The notes under the pieces: generated by a model | Seen by the model: only the letters and a program-made list of their open reading frames with translations | Told to the model about the DNA's origin: nothing | Database searches by the model: none | Program-made: the position numbers and the translations under genes | Source of the DNA: Streptomyces albireticuli | GTDB taxonomy: Bacteria > Actinomycetota > Actinomycetes > Streptomycetales > Streptomycetaceae | Assembly (NCBI RefSeq): GCF_021228125.1 | Contig: NZ_JAJQQS010000013.1 | Span: 124,001-188,000, forward strand | Reading direction: 5' to 3' | Length of the DNA: 64,000 nt | Shown here: piece by piece, positions 46,249-54,831 of the stretch | How the letters are laid out: the number at the start of each line of letters is the position of its first letter | How positions within the stretch are numbered: the stretch's first letter is position 1

Positions 46249-47010
46249 TCAGGTGGCGAGGTGGAAGCCCGCGCCGACGCCGCCGTTCGCGTTCATCTCG
46301 GCGATGATGCTCAGGATCGGCGAGCTGTGCTGGACGCCCCAGGCGTTGCCGACGAGCGTCTGGCCGACCACGACGGGGGAACCGGAGTCACCGCCGTTGG
46401 TCCAGATGAGGTGGGTGAACCAGATGCCGTTGGTGCCCAGCTTCATGCCGCAGGTGAGGCCGGTCCGGTGGCCCTCCTTGCACATGCGGACGCCGTTGGC
46501 GGGCGGTGCTCCGATCGAGCTGATGGTCACCCCGCCGACGGTGGCGGTGGGCGCGACTCTGCTCTCGTCCAGCTTGATCACCGCGTAGTCCAGGCCCTTG
46601 GGCCCGGTGTTGAGCAGGTTGTTGGGCGTGCTGACGTACGTCACCGTGCCGATGACGCCCGCCGCCAGGTCGGGGCGGCTGTCGGTGAGCGGCGCCGGGG
46701 CCGCGGCCGTTCCCGCGGGAGAGGAGTCGCGGTAGACCTTCTCGCCGACCAGTTTGTTGCCCTTGTCGTCGATGAAGCAGTGGGCGTTGGTCAGGCCCAC
46801 CAGGTTGCCGGCCGCGTCCCGCCCGACCGCGGTGAGGGTGCATATCTGGTAGCTCGTGGGCGCCTCCGGGGTCGGCGAGATCCGGAAGATGAGCCCGGTG
46901 CCGCCTCCGACGGCCGTGCGGTCGTCCGCGCTCGCGGACGGGGTGGCGGCGGCGAGAGGCACGACTGCCAGGAGAGCGGCGAGGCCGAGGGCACGCAACG
47001 CGCGCAACAT
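46249..47010 (-). CDS. Secreted trypsin-like serine protease (S1)
   Basis: The 253-residue precursor has a signal peptide (LGLAALLAVVPLAAATPSAS) and a chymotrypsin-fold domain with His in LTNAHCFID, Asp in LDYAVIKLDE and Ser in TNGGDSGSPVVV. Cys pairs (ICTL/AHC and MCKEG/LTCGM) fit the fold. The oxyanion and specificity region GNAWGVQHSSP lacks the trypsin-type Asp pattern, so specificity is unclear. ATG 47010 has GGGAAG 8 bp upstream; ATG 47025 is an alternative. Confidence 0.88.
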   Translation of the reverse strand: MLRALRALGLAALLAVVPLAAATPSASADDRTAVGGGTGLIFRISPTPEAPTSYQICTLTAVGRDAAGNLVGLTNAHCFIDDKGNKLVGEKVYRDSSPAGTAAAPAPLTDSRPDLAAGVIGTVTYVSTPNNLLNTGPKGLDYAVIKLDESRVAPTATVGGVTISSIGAPPANGVRMCKEGHRTGLTCGMKLGTNGIWFTHLIWTNGGDSGSPVVVGQTLVGNAWGVQHSSPILSIIAEMNANGGVGAGFHLAT

Positions 47011-47252
47011 GCGATCACTTCCCATGTGGGCTGGGCCGGCGACCGGAGCGGAATGCCCAACTCCGGCCACCCGTCGGGGTGACGGGCAGGCAACAGGGGA
47101 ACACATCCGGCTACTAACCGGTAGAGGTTCGGCTTCCCGGCACGCCCGGCGCCCCCCGGAGCCGTGGGTTCCGGCGGACCGGGCTGCGCGCCGGTCGGTG
47201 GACTTGGAGTGTCGCCCTGAACATCTGTTCGAGCTGTATGAGAGATTGGAGC

Positions 47253-47948
47253 ATGAATTCCGCTATCGAGACTTTTTATGACCGCGCCGCGGCCCCCGGC
47301 GACCACTGGCCCGACGACGACCGCACGCTGGCGGTCGCCGTGGCCCGCGACGAGGACGCGGTCGTCGGCTCGGTCGCGCTGCTCGACCTGGGCGCCGAGG
47401 ACAGCGCGCTCAGGATCGTCGCGCTGCCGGACGCCACCGACGAGACATGGGTACCGCTGATGCGGGAGGCGGCGCGGGTCGCGCGGGAGGCCGGCGGCAC
47501 GGTGCTGCGGTGGGTCGCGGAGACCGACGGGACCGCCGAGCCGGCCGTGGCGGAACTGGGTGCGACCGAGGGCGAGGAGATCTACCGCTGGTGGCGGCTC
47601 ACCCTGCCGTCCGCGCGGCGGGCCACCGCCGGAGCCGCGGTACGGACCCTGCCCGCCCCGGACGGCGCCGACTTCCGGCTCGGGCTCGAGGACGCCCTGT
47701 TCGATGTCGGGATCGAGGACGGTACGGCAGTCCTGGCGCACGACCGCGAGGAGGAAGGGACGGCCGCCGGGCTCACGGAGCTCCTCGCGGCGGTGCTGGG
47801 GAAGGTGGGCGCCGAACACCCCGGGGTCGGCGAGGCCGAGGCGTACGCGGACTCCCGTGACGACGTGCTCGTCGAGGCGCTGCGCGCCCTGGGCTTCACC
47901 CCCACCGACCGGCGGGCCGCCGAATACCACCTCGCGCTCCGCCCCTGA
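47253..47948 (+). CDS. GNAT-like acetyltransferase, probably degenerate
   Basis: The protein of about 231 residues shows an N-terminal GNAT-like half (LAVAVARDEDAVVGSVALLD, PLMREAARVAREAGGTVLRW) and a C-terminal half whose order repeats strands and helices (GTAVLAHDREEEG, LLAAVLGKVGAEHPG, DVLVEALRALGF). This suggests two halves of a tandem GNAT with weak acetyl-CoA motifs. No clear Q/R-x-x-G-x-G/A loop is visible. ATG 47238 is an alternative start; neither has a strong ribosome site. Confidence 0.55.
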   Translation: MNSAIETFYDRAAAPGDHWPDDDRTLAVAVARDEDAVVGSVALLDLGAEDSALRIVALPDATDETWVPLMREAARVAREAGGTVLRWVAETDGTAEPAVAELGATEGEEIYRWWRLTLPSARRATAGAAVRTLPAPDGADFRLGLEDALFDVGIEDGTAVLAHDREEEGTAAGLTELLAAVLGKVGAEHPGVGEAEAYADSRDDVLVEALRALGFTPTDRRAAEYHLALRP

Positions 47949-48052
47949 GGCCGGAGGGCGCCCGCCGGAAAATCGTTCGCCCGTTCCGGGGCCGCCCGGA
48001 TAGCGTGGGACGAGAGCCGCGGGAAGCGCGGGACGAGACCTTGGAGGGCCCG

Positions 48053-48112
48053 ATGAAGACGGTCGCTGTGGCAGGCCTGTCCCGAGTCCTGTCTCCCCGG
48101 GCACCCGCCTGA
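48053..48112 (+). CDS. Possible 19-aa upstream ORF before rsgA
   Basis: A 20-codon frame (MKTVAVAGLSRVLSPRAPA) has a good TTGGAGGG ribosome site and ends 45 bp before the rsgA start. A GGGACGAGA direct repeat precedes it. It could be a leader peptide that adjusts rsgA expression, or chance. No family is recognised. Confidence 0.35.
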   Translation: MKTVAVAGLSRVLSPRAPA

Positions 48113-48157
48113 GCCGTCGCTCGGGGGCTGCCCGTCTTCCCGAAGGGCGCCACTCCG

Positions 48158-49192
48158 TTGGCTTCTGTCTCTTACGACCTTTCCGTTCTCGGCTGGGACG
48201 ACGGCTTCGCCGCGTCCCTGAAGCCGGATCACCTTCCCGCGCGGGTCACCCGCGTCGACCGTGGCACGTGTGACGTGCTCACCGCCGACGGCGAGGCACG
48301 CGCGGCCCACAGCGGCGCGCTCAAGCGGGCCGCTGCCGCCGACCCCGTCGCGCTCCCCTGCGTGGGCGACTGGGTGGGCCTCCAGGGCGAGATCCAGGAG
48401 GTCCTGCCACGCAGGTCCGCGATCGTACGGGCCGGTGTCACACCCGGCGTCTCGCACGGCCAGGTGCTGGCCGCCAACGTGGACGTCGTCTACATCGCGG
48501 AGCCCGCCGTGCCCGGGGTCGACCTGGGCCGGATCGAGCGGTTCCTGGCCCTGGCCTGGGAGAGCGGCGCCCAGCCGGTGGTGCTGGTCACCAAGGCCGA
48601 CCTCGCCTCGGTGGACCTCTCCGAGGTCGAGGCCGCCGCGCCCGGGGCGACCGTCCGGGCCGTCTCGTCCGCGACCGGCGAGGGCCTGGAGGAAGTACGG
48701 CTGCCGCCCGGCCGGACGGCCGTCCTGCTCGGCAGGTCCGGCGCGGGCAAGTCGACGCTGGTCAACGCCCTGGCCGGGGCCGGCCGCATGGCCACCGGGG
48801 AGATCCGGGCGGCCGACGGGCGCGGCCGGCACACGACGGTCCACCGCCAGTTGCTGGTCCTGCCGGACGGCGGTCTGATCATCGACACCCCGGGGCTGCG
48901 CAGCGTCGGCCTCTACGACGCCGAGGAAGGCCTGACCCAGGTCTTCGCGGAGATCGAGGAACTCGCCGTGCGGTGCCGCTTCCACGACTGCGCCCACGAG
49001 GCGGAGCCGGGCTGCGCGGTACTGGCGGCGGTCGAGGAGGGTGAGCTGCCCGGACGGCGGCTGGCCTCCTGGCGCAAGCTCCAGCGGGAGGCGGCCTGGA
49101 CGGCCTCCCGCACCGACGCCCGGCTGAGGGCGGAGAAGACCCGCGAATGGAAGATCATCCACAAGTCCATGCGCGGCAGGAACCGCCCGTAG
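48158..49192 (+). CDS. rsgA: Ribosome small subunit-dependent GTPase A
   Basis: RsgA is a circularly permuted GTPase that checks late 30S maturation. The 344-residue protein has an N-terminal OB domain (VTRVDRGTCDVLTADGEARA, CVGDWVGLQGEIQEVLPRRS). The permuted motif order is G4 (VLVTKADL), G1 (GRSGAGKSTLVNALAG) and G3 (IIDTPGLRSVG). A C-terminal zinc finger with Cys-His-Cys ligands follows (CRFHDCAHEAEPGCAV). TTG 48158 with GAAGGG upstream is taken as start. A terminator follows at 49197. Confidence 0.92.
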   Translation: MASVSYDLSVLGWDDGFAASLKPDHLPARVTRVDRGTCDVLTADGEARAAHSGALKRAAAADPVALPCVGDWVGLQGEIQEVLPRRSAIVRAGVTPGVSHGQVLAANVDVVYIAEPAVPGVDLGRIERFLALAWESGAQPVVLVTKADLASVDLSEVEAAAPGATVRAVSSATGEGLEEVRLPPGRTAVLLGRSGAGKSTLVNALAGAGRMATGEIRAADGRGRHTTVHRQLLVLPDGGLIIDTPGLRSVGLYDAEEGLTQVFAEIEELAVRCRFHDCAHEAEPGCAVLAAVEEGELPGRRLASWRKLQREAAWTASRTDARLRAEKTREWKIIHKSMRGRNRP

Positions 49193-49196
49193 CCCT

Positions 49197-49236
49197 CGGC
49201 CGTGCGCGCGCCCGGTGGCGGGTGCGCGCACGGCCG
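49197..49236. terminator. Terminator after rsgA
   Basis: CGGCCGTGCGCGC pairs with GCGCGCACGGCCG across a short loop, giving a stem of about 17 bp with one mismatch, starting 5 bp after the rsgA stop and before the convergent gene at 49292. Confidence 0.75.
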
Positions 49237-49291
49237 GGCGCGGCTCGGCGCGCGGGACGGGTCTCGTGGCGATGGTGCCCCATGGCCGCGG

Positions 49292-49732
49292 TCAGCGGCG
49301 GAGGTCGCGTGACAGGTCGACGAGGTCGTTCGCCAGGGTGGCCACGACCTGTTCCCGGAACTCGTCCGGGCTCAGCTTCACGGGCGTGTCGGGGCCCGCC
49401 TGGCCGACGATGACGCCGGACGGCGCCTCGACCTTCGCGGCCCGCTTCTCGGATATGCCGTCGACGGTGTGCGCGACGGCCCCGGCCACCGCGGTCTGCA
49501 TCGACTTGGCCACGCTGAGGTCGTCGACGGACAGGGCCACGTAGGCCGCGAGCAGTTTGCCCGCCTCGTCCTCCACGCGGATCCCCTTGGCGATGGCGTT
49601 CCCGCCGCTCACCGTCAGCGTCGGCGTGCCGTCCTCCGCCTGCCTCAGCGTGAGCGCGGCGATCTTGACCTCGGGATTGGCCATGGCATCGGCGAGGCCG
49701 TCGGACGCGAGCGCTGTCTTGTGGTCGGTCAT
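49292..49732 (-). CDS. Hypothetical acidic protein
   Basis: The 146-residue protein has no signal or membrane segment. It is a mixture of short helices and strands: LADAMANPEVKIAALTLRQA, TLTVSGGNAIAKGIRVEDEA, LLAAYVALSVDDLSVAKSMQ and LSPDEFREQVVATLANDLVD. GGGGAAG lies upstream of ATG 49732. I do not recognise the family. The codon pattern matches a real Streptomyces gene better than the other frames here. Confidence 0.6.
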   Translation of the reverse strand: MTDHKTALASDGLADAMANPEVKIAALTLRQAEDGTPTLTVSGGNAIAKGIRVEDEAGKLLAAYVALSVDDLSVAKSMQTAVAGAVAHTVDGISEKRAAKVEAPSGVIVGQAGPDTPVKLSPDEFREQVVATLANDLVDLSRDLRR

Positions 49733-49996
49733 GATGCTTCCCCTTCACCGGCGCGTCGGGACGTGCTCCCTGCGCCTACCCCCGGAACGGGCTCCGATAC
49801 GCGGGGCAGGTGCCGGGGCCGGGCCCGTCCGCGCGTGCCCCGTCCGCCGGGCCGCCCCGTACCGCCCCGGTCCGGGCGCGGGGCCGTTGGGCGCGTACCC
49901 CCTACGGCCGCCCCATGACTGGCAGCCGCCATCCGGCCCGGGGATGCTTGAGCGTGTTGTCCGGCTTGTACGGCACGGGAGAGCGGGAGCTGGCGC

Positions 49997-51148
49997 GTGA
50001 GGGCACCGATTGCGGGGCATGGCGCCGTGTGGAGCTGGTGCCTGCGTCATCTGCGGTGGCTGCCCGTCCTCCTGCTCGCCGGGGGCGCCTTCCTCGACTA
50101 CCACACCGCTCCGCACTTCAGCGCGGAGGCGCTGTACACGGCCGCGCCGATGACGGCCGCCGCCCTGCTGTCGCTGCGGGCGACGATCCTGGCGGGCATC
50201 GGCGCCTGCGTCACCGACTTCGCGCTGCTCACCCACTTCGGTTTCATGGACGATTCGGGCGGGCGGAGCGAGTTGGCGGCGGTCATGACCGTCTCGGTCT
50301 TCGCCATCCTGGTCAACCGCCTCATGTACTACAGCGATGTGCGGCTTCAGTCCGCGCGCAAGGTCGCACTCGCGGTGCAGAGCGCCGTGCTGCCGGAGCC
50401 ACCGGCCTCGATCGGGCCCTTCCGGATCGCGGTGCGGTACCAGGCGGCGGTGAAGGACGCGCAGATCGGCGGCGACCTCTACGGCGTGCAGGACACCCCG
50501 CACGGGGTGCGCTGCCTGGTGGGCGACGTACGGGGCAAGGGCATGGACGCGGTCAAGGCGGTGGACGTGGCGCTGGGGGTGTTCCGGGAGGCCGCCGACG
50601 ACGAGCCCGCGCTCGTGGGGGTCGCGGCCAGGCTGGAGCGGGCGCTGCGGCGCGAGGCGGACCGAAGGGCGGGGCTGGAGCGGATCGAGGGGTTCGTCAC
50701 CGGCGCGCTGGCGGAGATCCCGCACTCCGGCGACGAGCTGCGGCTCGTCAACCGCGGCCATCCGGCGCCGCTCCTGCTGCACGGCGGCCGGGTGCGTCGG
50801 GCGGAGCCGTCGGAGCCCGCTCTTCCGCTGGGGCTCGCGGGGCTGGGCTCCGGCGAGGACCGGATCGACACGGTGCCGTTCCCCCCGGGATCGACCCTCC
50901 TGCTGTACACCGACGGCCTCACTGAGGCGCGCGACCGCGCCGGGGTCTTCTACGACCCCGTGGCCGGGCTGACCGGGCGTGAGTTCCCGGGGCCGGACGC
51001 GCTGCTCGACGCGCTCCTCACGGATGTCGGCCGCCACACCGGTGGCTGCATCACCGACGACATGGCGCTGCTCGCGGTGACCCGGGGCGACGGCCCCGGG
51101 GAGGGCGGATCGGAACGACCGGACCGGCCCGGCGGAACGACCGCATGA
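49997..51148 (+). CDS. Membrane PP2C-type (SpoIIE/RsbU) serine phosphatase
   Basis: The 383-residue protein has three hydrophobic segments (WLPVLLLAGGAFL, AAALLSLRATILAGIGA, VMTVSVFAILVNRLM) followed by a SpoIIE phosphatase domain: IGGDLYGVQDTPHGVRCLVG (metal Asp), VGDVRGKGMDAVKAVDVAL, RLVNRGHPAPLLLHGG and STLLLYTDGLTEARD, then TDDMALLAVTR. Such enzymes dephosphorylate anti-anti-sigma factors, and the family is expanded in Streptomyces. No partner sigma-factor genes are adjacent. GTG 49997 has GGGAG 8 bp upstream. Confidence 0.92.
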   Translation: MRAPIAGHGAVWSWCLRHLRWLPVLLLAGGAFLDYHTAPHFSAEALYTAAPMTAAALLSLRATILAGIGACVTDFALLTHFGFMDDSGGRSELAAVMTVSVFAILVNRLMYYSDVRLQSARKVALAVQSAVLPEPPASIGPFRIAVRYQAAVKDAQIGGDLYGVQDTPHGVRCLVGDVRGKGMDAVKAVDVALGVFREAADDEPALVGVAARLERALRREADRRAGLERIEGFVTGALAEIPHSGDELRLVNRGHPAPLLLHGGRVRRAEPSEPALPLGLAGLGSGEDRIDTVPFPPGSTLLLYTDGLTEARDRAGVFYDPVAGLTGREFPGPDALLDALLTDVGRHTGGCITDDMALLAVTRGDGPGEGGSERPDRPGGTTA

Positions 51149-51159
51149 CCCGTCAGGAC

Positions 51160-51249
51160 GGCCGGCCCGCGCGTGCGGCGGCGTACAGGTCATGGACTTC
51201 GGCATCGCCCGCGGCCCTGCGGGCCGGCCCGCGCGTGCGGGGGCGTACA
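51160..51249. repeat. 28-bp direct repeats flanking a kinase-motif relic
   Basis: A 28-bp sequence beginning GGCCGGCCCGCGCGTGCGG and ending GGCGTACA occurs at 51160-51187 and 51222-51249 with one mismatch, 62 bp apart. Between them, 51183-51212 encodes VQVMDFGIAR, the activation-loop motif of bacterial Ser/Thr kinases. No kinase frame extends on either side, so this looks like a relic left by recombination or deletion. Confidence 0.45.
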
Positions 51250-51313
51250 TCTGAGTACCCGGCTGAGTACGAGCGCTCAGGGCCCCGCCCGGCGCGGCGG
51301 CGATGCTGGGGCC

Positions 51314-51976
51314 ATGACGACGCCCTCCCCCTCCCTCGCCGACCCGCCTCCGTACCCGCCCCTCCCCTCTTCCCCTCCCCCGCCCCCGGGCCGGGCGCCT
51401 CGCGGACGGCCGGCGATGGTCATCGGTGCCGTCGCGTCGCTGGTGCTGGCCGTGTGCGGCGGGGGCGCCGTGTGGTGGCAGACGCGTGGTGACGGGGACC
51501 CGCTGGCCGGCCGGCCACGGGTGACGGACGGAGCGGCCGGACTGTCGTACGCGATCCCCGAGGGGTGGAAGCACAGCGGTCAGGACAAGCTGATCGGCGC
51601 GTTCACCTCGTCGGTCGGCACGGACAGCGCCGACCGCGAGGGAGGGAGCACCGTGCTCGCCGGACGGTCCGGGGCCGTGCCGGAGGAGGCGCTGAAGCCG
51701 CGGGCGGAGCGGGCGGCCCGGTCGAACGCGGTGTTCTTCGCGCCGGACGGGCGGTCGACGCTCGAGGAGTCCCGGGCGACGGAGGTGAGCGGCCGTCCGG
51801 CGCACACGGTGGTGCTGAGGCTGGACGGCGGCGAGGGCGGCGCCGGCCATCTGCGGATGACCCTCGTCCGGGTGGACGGCGGCCGATCCGCCTTCCTCTT
51901 GGGCATCGCCCGGCCGGCCGGGCCGGAGGAGCGGCGCCAGGTCGACGCCGTGCTGGAGAGCGCCTCCGTGAAGTGA
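51314..51976 (+). CDS. Membrane-anchored hypothetical protein
   Basis: The 220-residue protein has a Pro-rich cytoplasmic N-terminus (LADPPPYPPLPSSPPPPPGR), one membrane helix (MVIGAVASLVLAVCGGGAVW) and an extracellular domain with LSYAIPEGWKHSGQDKLIGA and GHLRMTLVRVDGGRSAFLLG. That form (a P-E-G-W motif, then alternating strands) is seen in actinobacterial surface proteins with a Mog1/PsbP-like fold. Function is unknown. ATG 51314 is the first in-frame start after the repeat region. Confidence 0.7.
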   Translation: MTTPSPSLADPPPYPPLPSSPPPPPGRAPRGRPAMVIGAVASLVLAVCGGGAVWWQTRGDGDPLAGRPRVTDGAAGLSYAIPEGWKHSGQDKLIGAFTSSVGTDSADREGGSTVLAGRSGAVPEEALKPRAERAARSNAVFFAPDGRSTLEESRATEVSGRPAHTVVLRLDGGEGGAGHLRMTLVRVDGGRSAFLLGIARPAGPEERRQVDAVLESASVK

Positions 51977-51998
51977 GCGCGGGCACCGGCCCCGCGGC

Positions 51999-53003
51999 TC
52001 AGCGCGGCGGGTCGAAGAGCCGGCTGCCGTCGCTGAGCAGACCCGCCCGTTTGACGTGGCGGAGCACGGGCACGACCTCCAGCTGGTGCACGGCCGGGAG
52101 TGCCCCGATCCCTTCCGTCATATAGGTGTACAGGGCGTGCCGGTCCGTGCAGAGCACCGTCGCGGCGAGGTTGGTGGCCCCGGTCACGGCCGCGACGAAG
52201 GGGACCTGGGGATGCTCGGCGAGCGCCCGGCCGACCTCGGCCAGGGCGCCCGGTGCCACGGTCAGGGCGAGCGCGGCCTCCGTCAGATAGCCCAGGTGGA
52301 CGGGGAGGATCTCGACCTCGAAGGTGAGCGCTCCGGCCCCCCGCAGATACTCCAGGCGGCGGCGCACCGTGGACTCCGAACGGCCGGTCGCCTTCGCGAG
52401 TTCGGGGTAGCCCGCCCTGCCGTCCCGGGCGAGTACGGCCAGCATCGCGTCGTCGAAGTCGTCGAGCCGGACGGTGTCCCCGCGGTTCGCCTCCGGTGGC
52501 ACCAGGGCCTGGATCTGCTCCTCGCCGAGCTCGGCCGGGCCCAGCCAGTGGCCGGGGCCGGCGGTGTACCGGTGGAGGAGGCTCTGCGCCGAGACGCCCG
52601 TGACCTGGCGGGTGCCGGGCAGCTTCTGGAGCAGGAGGGCCTCGTGCTCCTCCGAGCTGCGGGAGCTCACCATGCACCCGACCTCGGCGCCACCGGCGAG
52701 GATCTTCACCCAGCCGGTGTCAGGGCGGCGGGAGAGCGCCTCGGCGATGGCCACGGCCGAGCCCGGGACGCACTGGATGCGCAGCCTGGACTCGTGCATG
52801 CCGACGCGGTCGCCCACCGGGAGGCCGAGCACCCGCAGCAGCCCCGCCCCGCGGAGCCGGCGGTAGCGGCGGATCACGGTCTGGTCCGTGGTCTCCAGGG
52901 CGGCGGCGAGGCGGCTGAAGGCGGCCCGGCCGTCGATCATCAGGGCCTGGACGAGCTGCCGGTCGAGGAGATCGAATCCATGGTCGGTCATGTTTTCGAG
53001 CAT
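51999..53003 (-). CDS. Lrp/AsnC family regulator with duplicated domains
   Basis: The 334-residue protein carries two Lrp units. The first HTH is LLDRQLVQALMIDGRAAFSR with TTDQTVIRRYRRL; the second is FDDAMLAVLARDGRAGYPEL with RSESTVRRRLEYLRGAGAL. Each is followed by a RAM-like effector domain, the second near GYLTEAALALTVAPGALAEV. Double Lrp proteins are common in Streptomyces. It is divergent from the MFS exporter gene, which it probably regulates. ATG 52991 is an alternative start. Confidence 0.88.
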   Translation of the reverse strand: MLENMTDHGFDLLDRQLVQALMIDGRAAFSRLAAALETTDQTVIRRYRRLRGAGLLRVLGLPVGDRVGMHESRLRIQCVPGSAVAIAEALSRRPDTGWVKILAGGAEVGCMVSSRSSEEHEALLLQKLPGTRQVTGVSAQSLLHRYTAGPGHWLGPAELGEEQIQALVPPEANRGDTVRLDDFDDAMLAVLARDGRAGYPELAKATGRSESTVRRRLEYLRGAGALTFEVEILPVHLGYLTEAALALTVAPGALAEVGRALAEHPQVPFVAAVTGATNLAATVLCTDRHALYTYMTEGIGALPAVHQLEVVPVLRHVKRAGLLSDGSRLFDPPR

Positions 53004-53168
53004 CCCATACCGAATGTGCGTCGGATTCCGTCAGTGGGGCGGCTCCGGTTTCCGGAAAACGCCCGGCAGTGCGAGCTTCGATCCGGTCGGGAGCACGGCT
53101 CCCCGGGCGCCGCCCGGGTCGGATGCCGTGCTCCCGGCCTCGTTCGTGACAGAGCTCTGGAGGTTCGG

Positions 53169-54713
53169 ATGCGTAAGTGGCTGCCGCTCGTAGCGGTGTG
53201 CCTGGGAACGTTCATGCTGCTGGTGGACGTCACCATCGTGGTGGTGGCGCTGCCCGACATGGCCGGGAGTCTGCGCACCTCCTTCGCGGACCTCCAGTGG
53301 GTGATGGACGTCTACGCGCTGGCGCTGGCCGCGCTGCTGCTGGGCGTCGGTTCGCTGGCCGACCGGATCGGCCACCGCCAGGTGTACGTCGTGGGCCTGG
53401 TGCTGTTCGCGCTCGCCTCGCTGGCCTGCGGGCTGGCGACGGGCCCGGGTGTCCTGATCGCCTTCCGCGGGGTGCAGGGCGTGGGCGGGGCCGCGATGCT
53501 GGCCACGACGACAGCCTTGATCAGCAGCATCTACCAGGGCAGGGACCGCGGGGTGGCGTTCGGCGCCTGGGGGGCCGTCAGCGGCGCCGCGTCGGCGGCC
53601 GGTCCGGTCCTGGGCGGCCTGCTGACCGAGCACCTGGACTGGCGCTGGATCTTCTATGTGAACCTGCCGATCAGCGTGCTCGCCATCGCGATGACCCTGC
53701 GGTTCGTCGCGGTGACGCCCGCGCGGCGGTCCCGGAGCGTCGACCTGCCCGGCATGGCGGCCTTCACCGTCGCGGCCGGTGCCGCGACCTACGCCCTGAT
53801 CAAGGGCGGTGATAACGGCTGGACCTCGGCCACCACGCTGGGCCTCTTCGGGCTCGCCGCCGTGGCGCTGCTCGCGTTCCTCGTGATCGAGAAGCGCCGG
53901 CGGGAGCCGCTGCTGGACCTCTCGCTCTTCCGCCAGGGGTCGTTCTCCGGTCTCATGGTCGCCGCGGTGCTGCTGTCCGTCGCCGCGTTCTCCTACCTGG
54001 CCTACACCTCGCTGTGGCTCCAGTCCGTACGCGGCATGGGGCCGGTCACGGCCGGGCTGACGTGCCTGCCCATGAGCCTGGCCGCCTTCCTCGTGGCGTC
54101 GCTGTCGGGGCGCTTCCTGCACGGCGCCTCGCCGCGCTGGACGGTCGGCCCGGGCCTGCTGCTGATCGGCGCGGGCGCGTTCCTCCAGGCCGCGATCGAC
54201 GCGGACTCGAGCTGGACCGTCCTGGTGCCGGGCCTCGCCGTGACCGGCGTCGGCGTCGGCATCGCGACCCCCATGCTGGCGTCCGCGGCGCTGGCCTCGG
54301 TCGCGCCCGAGCGCGGCGGGATGGCCAGTGGTGCCGTCAACACCGCGCGCCAGCTGGGCAACGCCCTGGGCATCGCCGTCCTGGGGGTCGTCTTCCACGC
54401 CGGGATGACCGGCGCGCTCCGGGACCACGGTTCGGTGGCCGATCCCGCCGCGACGGCCGACGCCCTGGCGGGCGGTCAGGCGGGCGCCGTCATCGCCCAC
54501 GCCGGTCCCGCGGGGCGGGACGCGGCCGGGCGGCTGGTGCACGAGGCCTTCGCGACCGGGCTCCAGCACACCTTCCTGGTCTCGGGCGCGCTCGGGGTGC
54601 TCGGCGGCCTCGTCGCGCTGGCGCTCGTACGCCGTCCCCCGGCACCCGCCGCGCGGCGGCCGGAGCGGCCGGCGCCGGCCCGCGCGGAGACGGCCGATCC
54701 CGTCCGGCTGTAA
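53169..54713 (+). CDS. MFS drug exporter (DHA2, EmrB/QacA type, 14 TM)
   Basis: The 514-residue protein has fourteen hydrophobic segments and DHA2 motifs: VDVTIVVVALPDMAGSLRTS (motif D1), LLLGVGSLADRIGHRQVYVV (motif A), IAFRGVQGVGGAAMLATTTA (motif B) and WGAVSGAASAAGPVLGGLLT (motif C). It exports hydrophobic or cationic compounds using the proton gradient. GGAGG lies about 6 bp upstream of ATG 53169. It is divergent from the double Lrp regulator, with 165 bp between. Confidence 0.92.
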   Translation: MRKWLPLVAVCLGTFMLLVDVTIVVVALPDMAGSLRTSFADLQWVMDVYALALAALLLGVGSLADRIGHRQVYVVGLVLFALASLACGLATGPGVLIAFRGVQGVGGAAMLATTTALISSIYQGRDRGVAFGAWGAVSGAASAAGPVLGGLLTEHLDWRWIFYVNLPISVLAIAMTLRFVAVTPARRSRSVDLPGMAAFTVAAGAATYALIKGGDNGWTSATTLGLFGLAAVALLAFLVIEKRRREPLLDLSLFRQGSFSGLMVAAVLLSVAAFSYLAYTSLWLQSVRGMGPVTAGLTCLPMSLAAFLVASLSGRFLHGASPRWTVGPGLLLIGAGAFLQAAIDADSSWTVLVPGLAVTGVGVGIATPMLASAALASVAPERGGMASGAVNTARQLGNALGIAVLGVVFHAGMTGALRDHGSVADPAATADALAGGQAGAVIAHAGPAGRDAAGRLVHEAFATGLQHTFLVSGALGVLGGLVALALVRRPPAPAARRPERPAPARAETADPVRL

Positions 54714-54726
54714 GCCTGCGGATCAC

Positions 54727-54823
54727 CGCCGAGGGGCCGGTCCGAAAGTCTTCAGGGGCTTTGGGACCGGCCCCTCGGCGTAAGGCCGTCGAGAGATCGG
54801 TCCGCCCGTGGGCGGGCGGACCG
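54727..54823. terminator. Bidirectional terminator, two hairpins
   Basis: 54727-54743 (CGCCGAGGGGCCGGTCC) pairs perfectly with 54764-54780, a 17-bp stem with a 20-nt loop. A second hairpin with 10-bp arms (CGGTCCGCCC) spans 54798-54823. They separate the MFS gene from the convergent tail-like locus. Confidence 0.8.
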
Positions 54824-54831
54824 TCCCCCGG

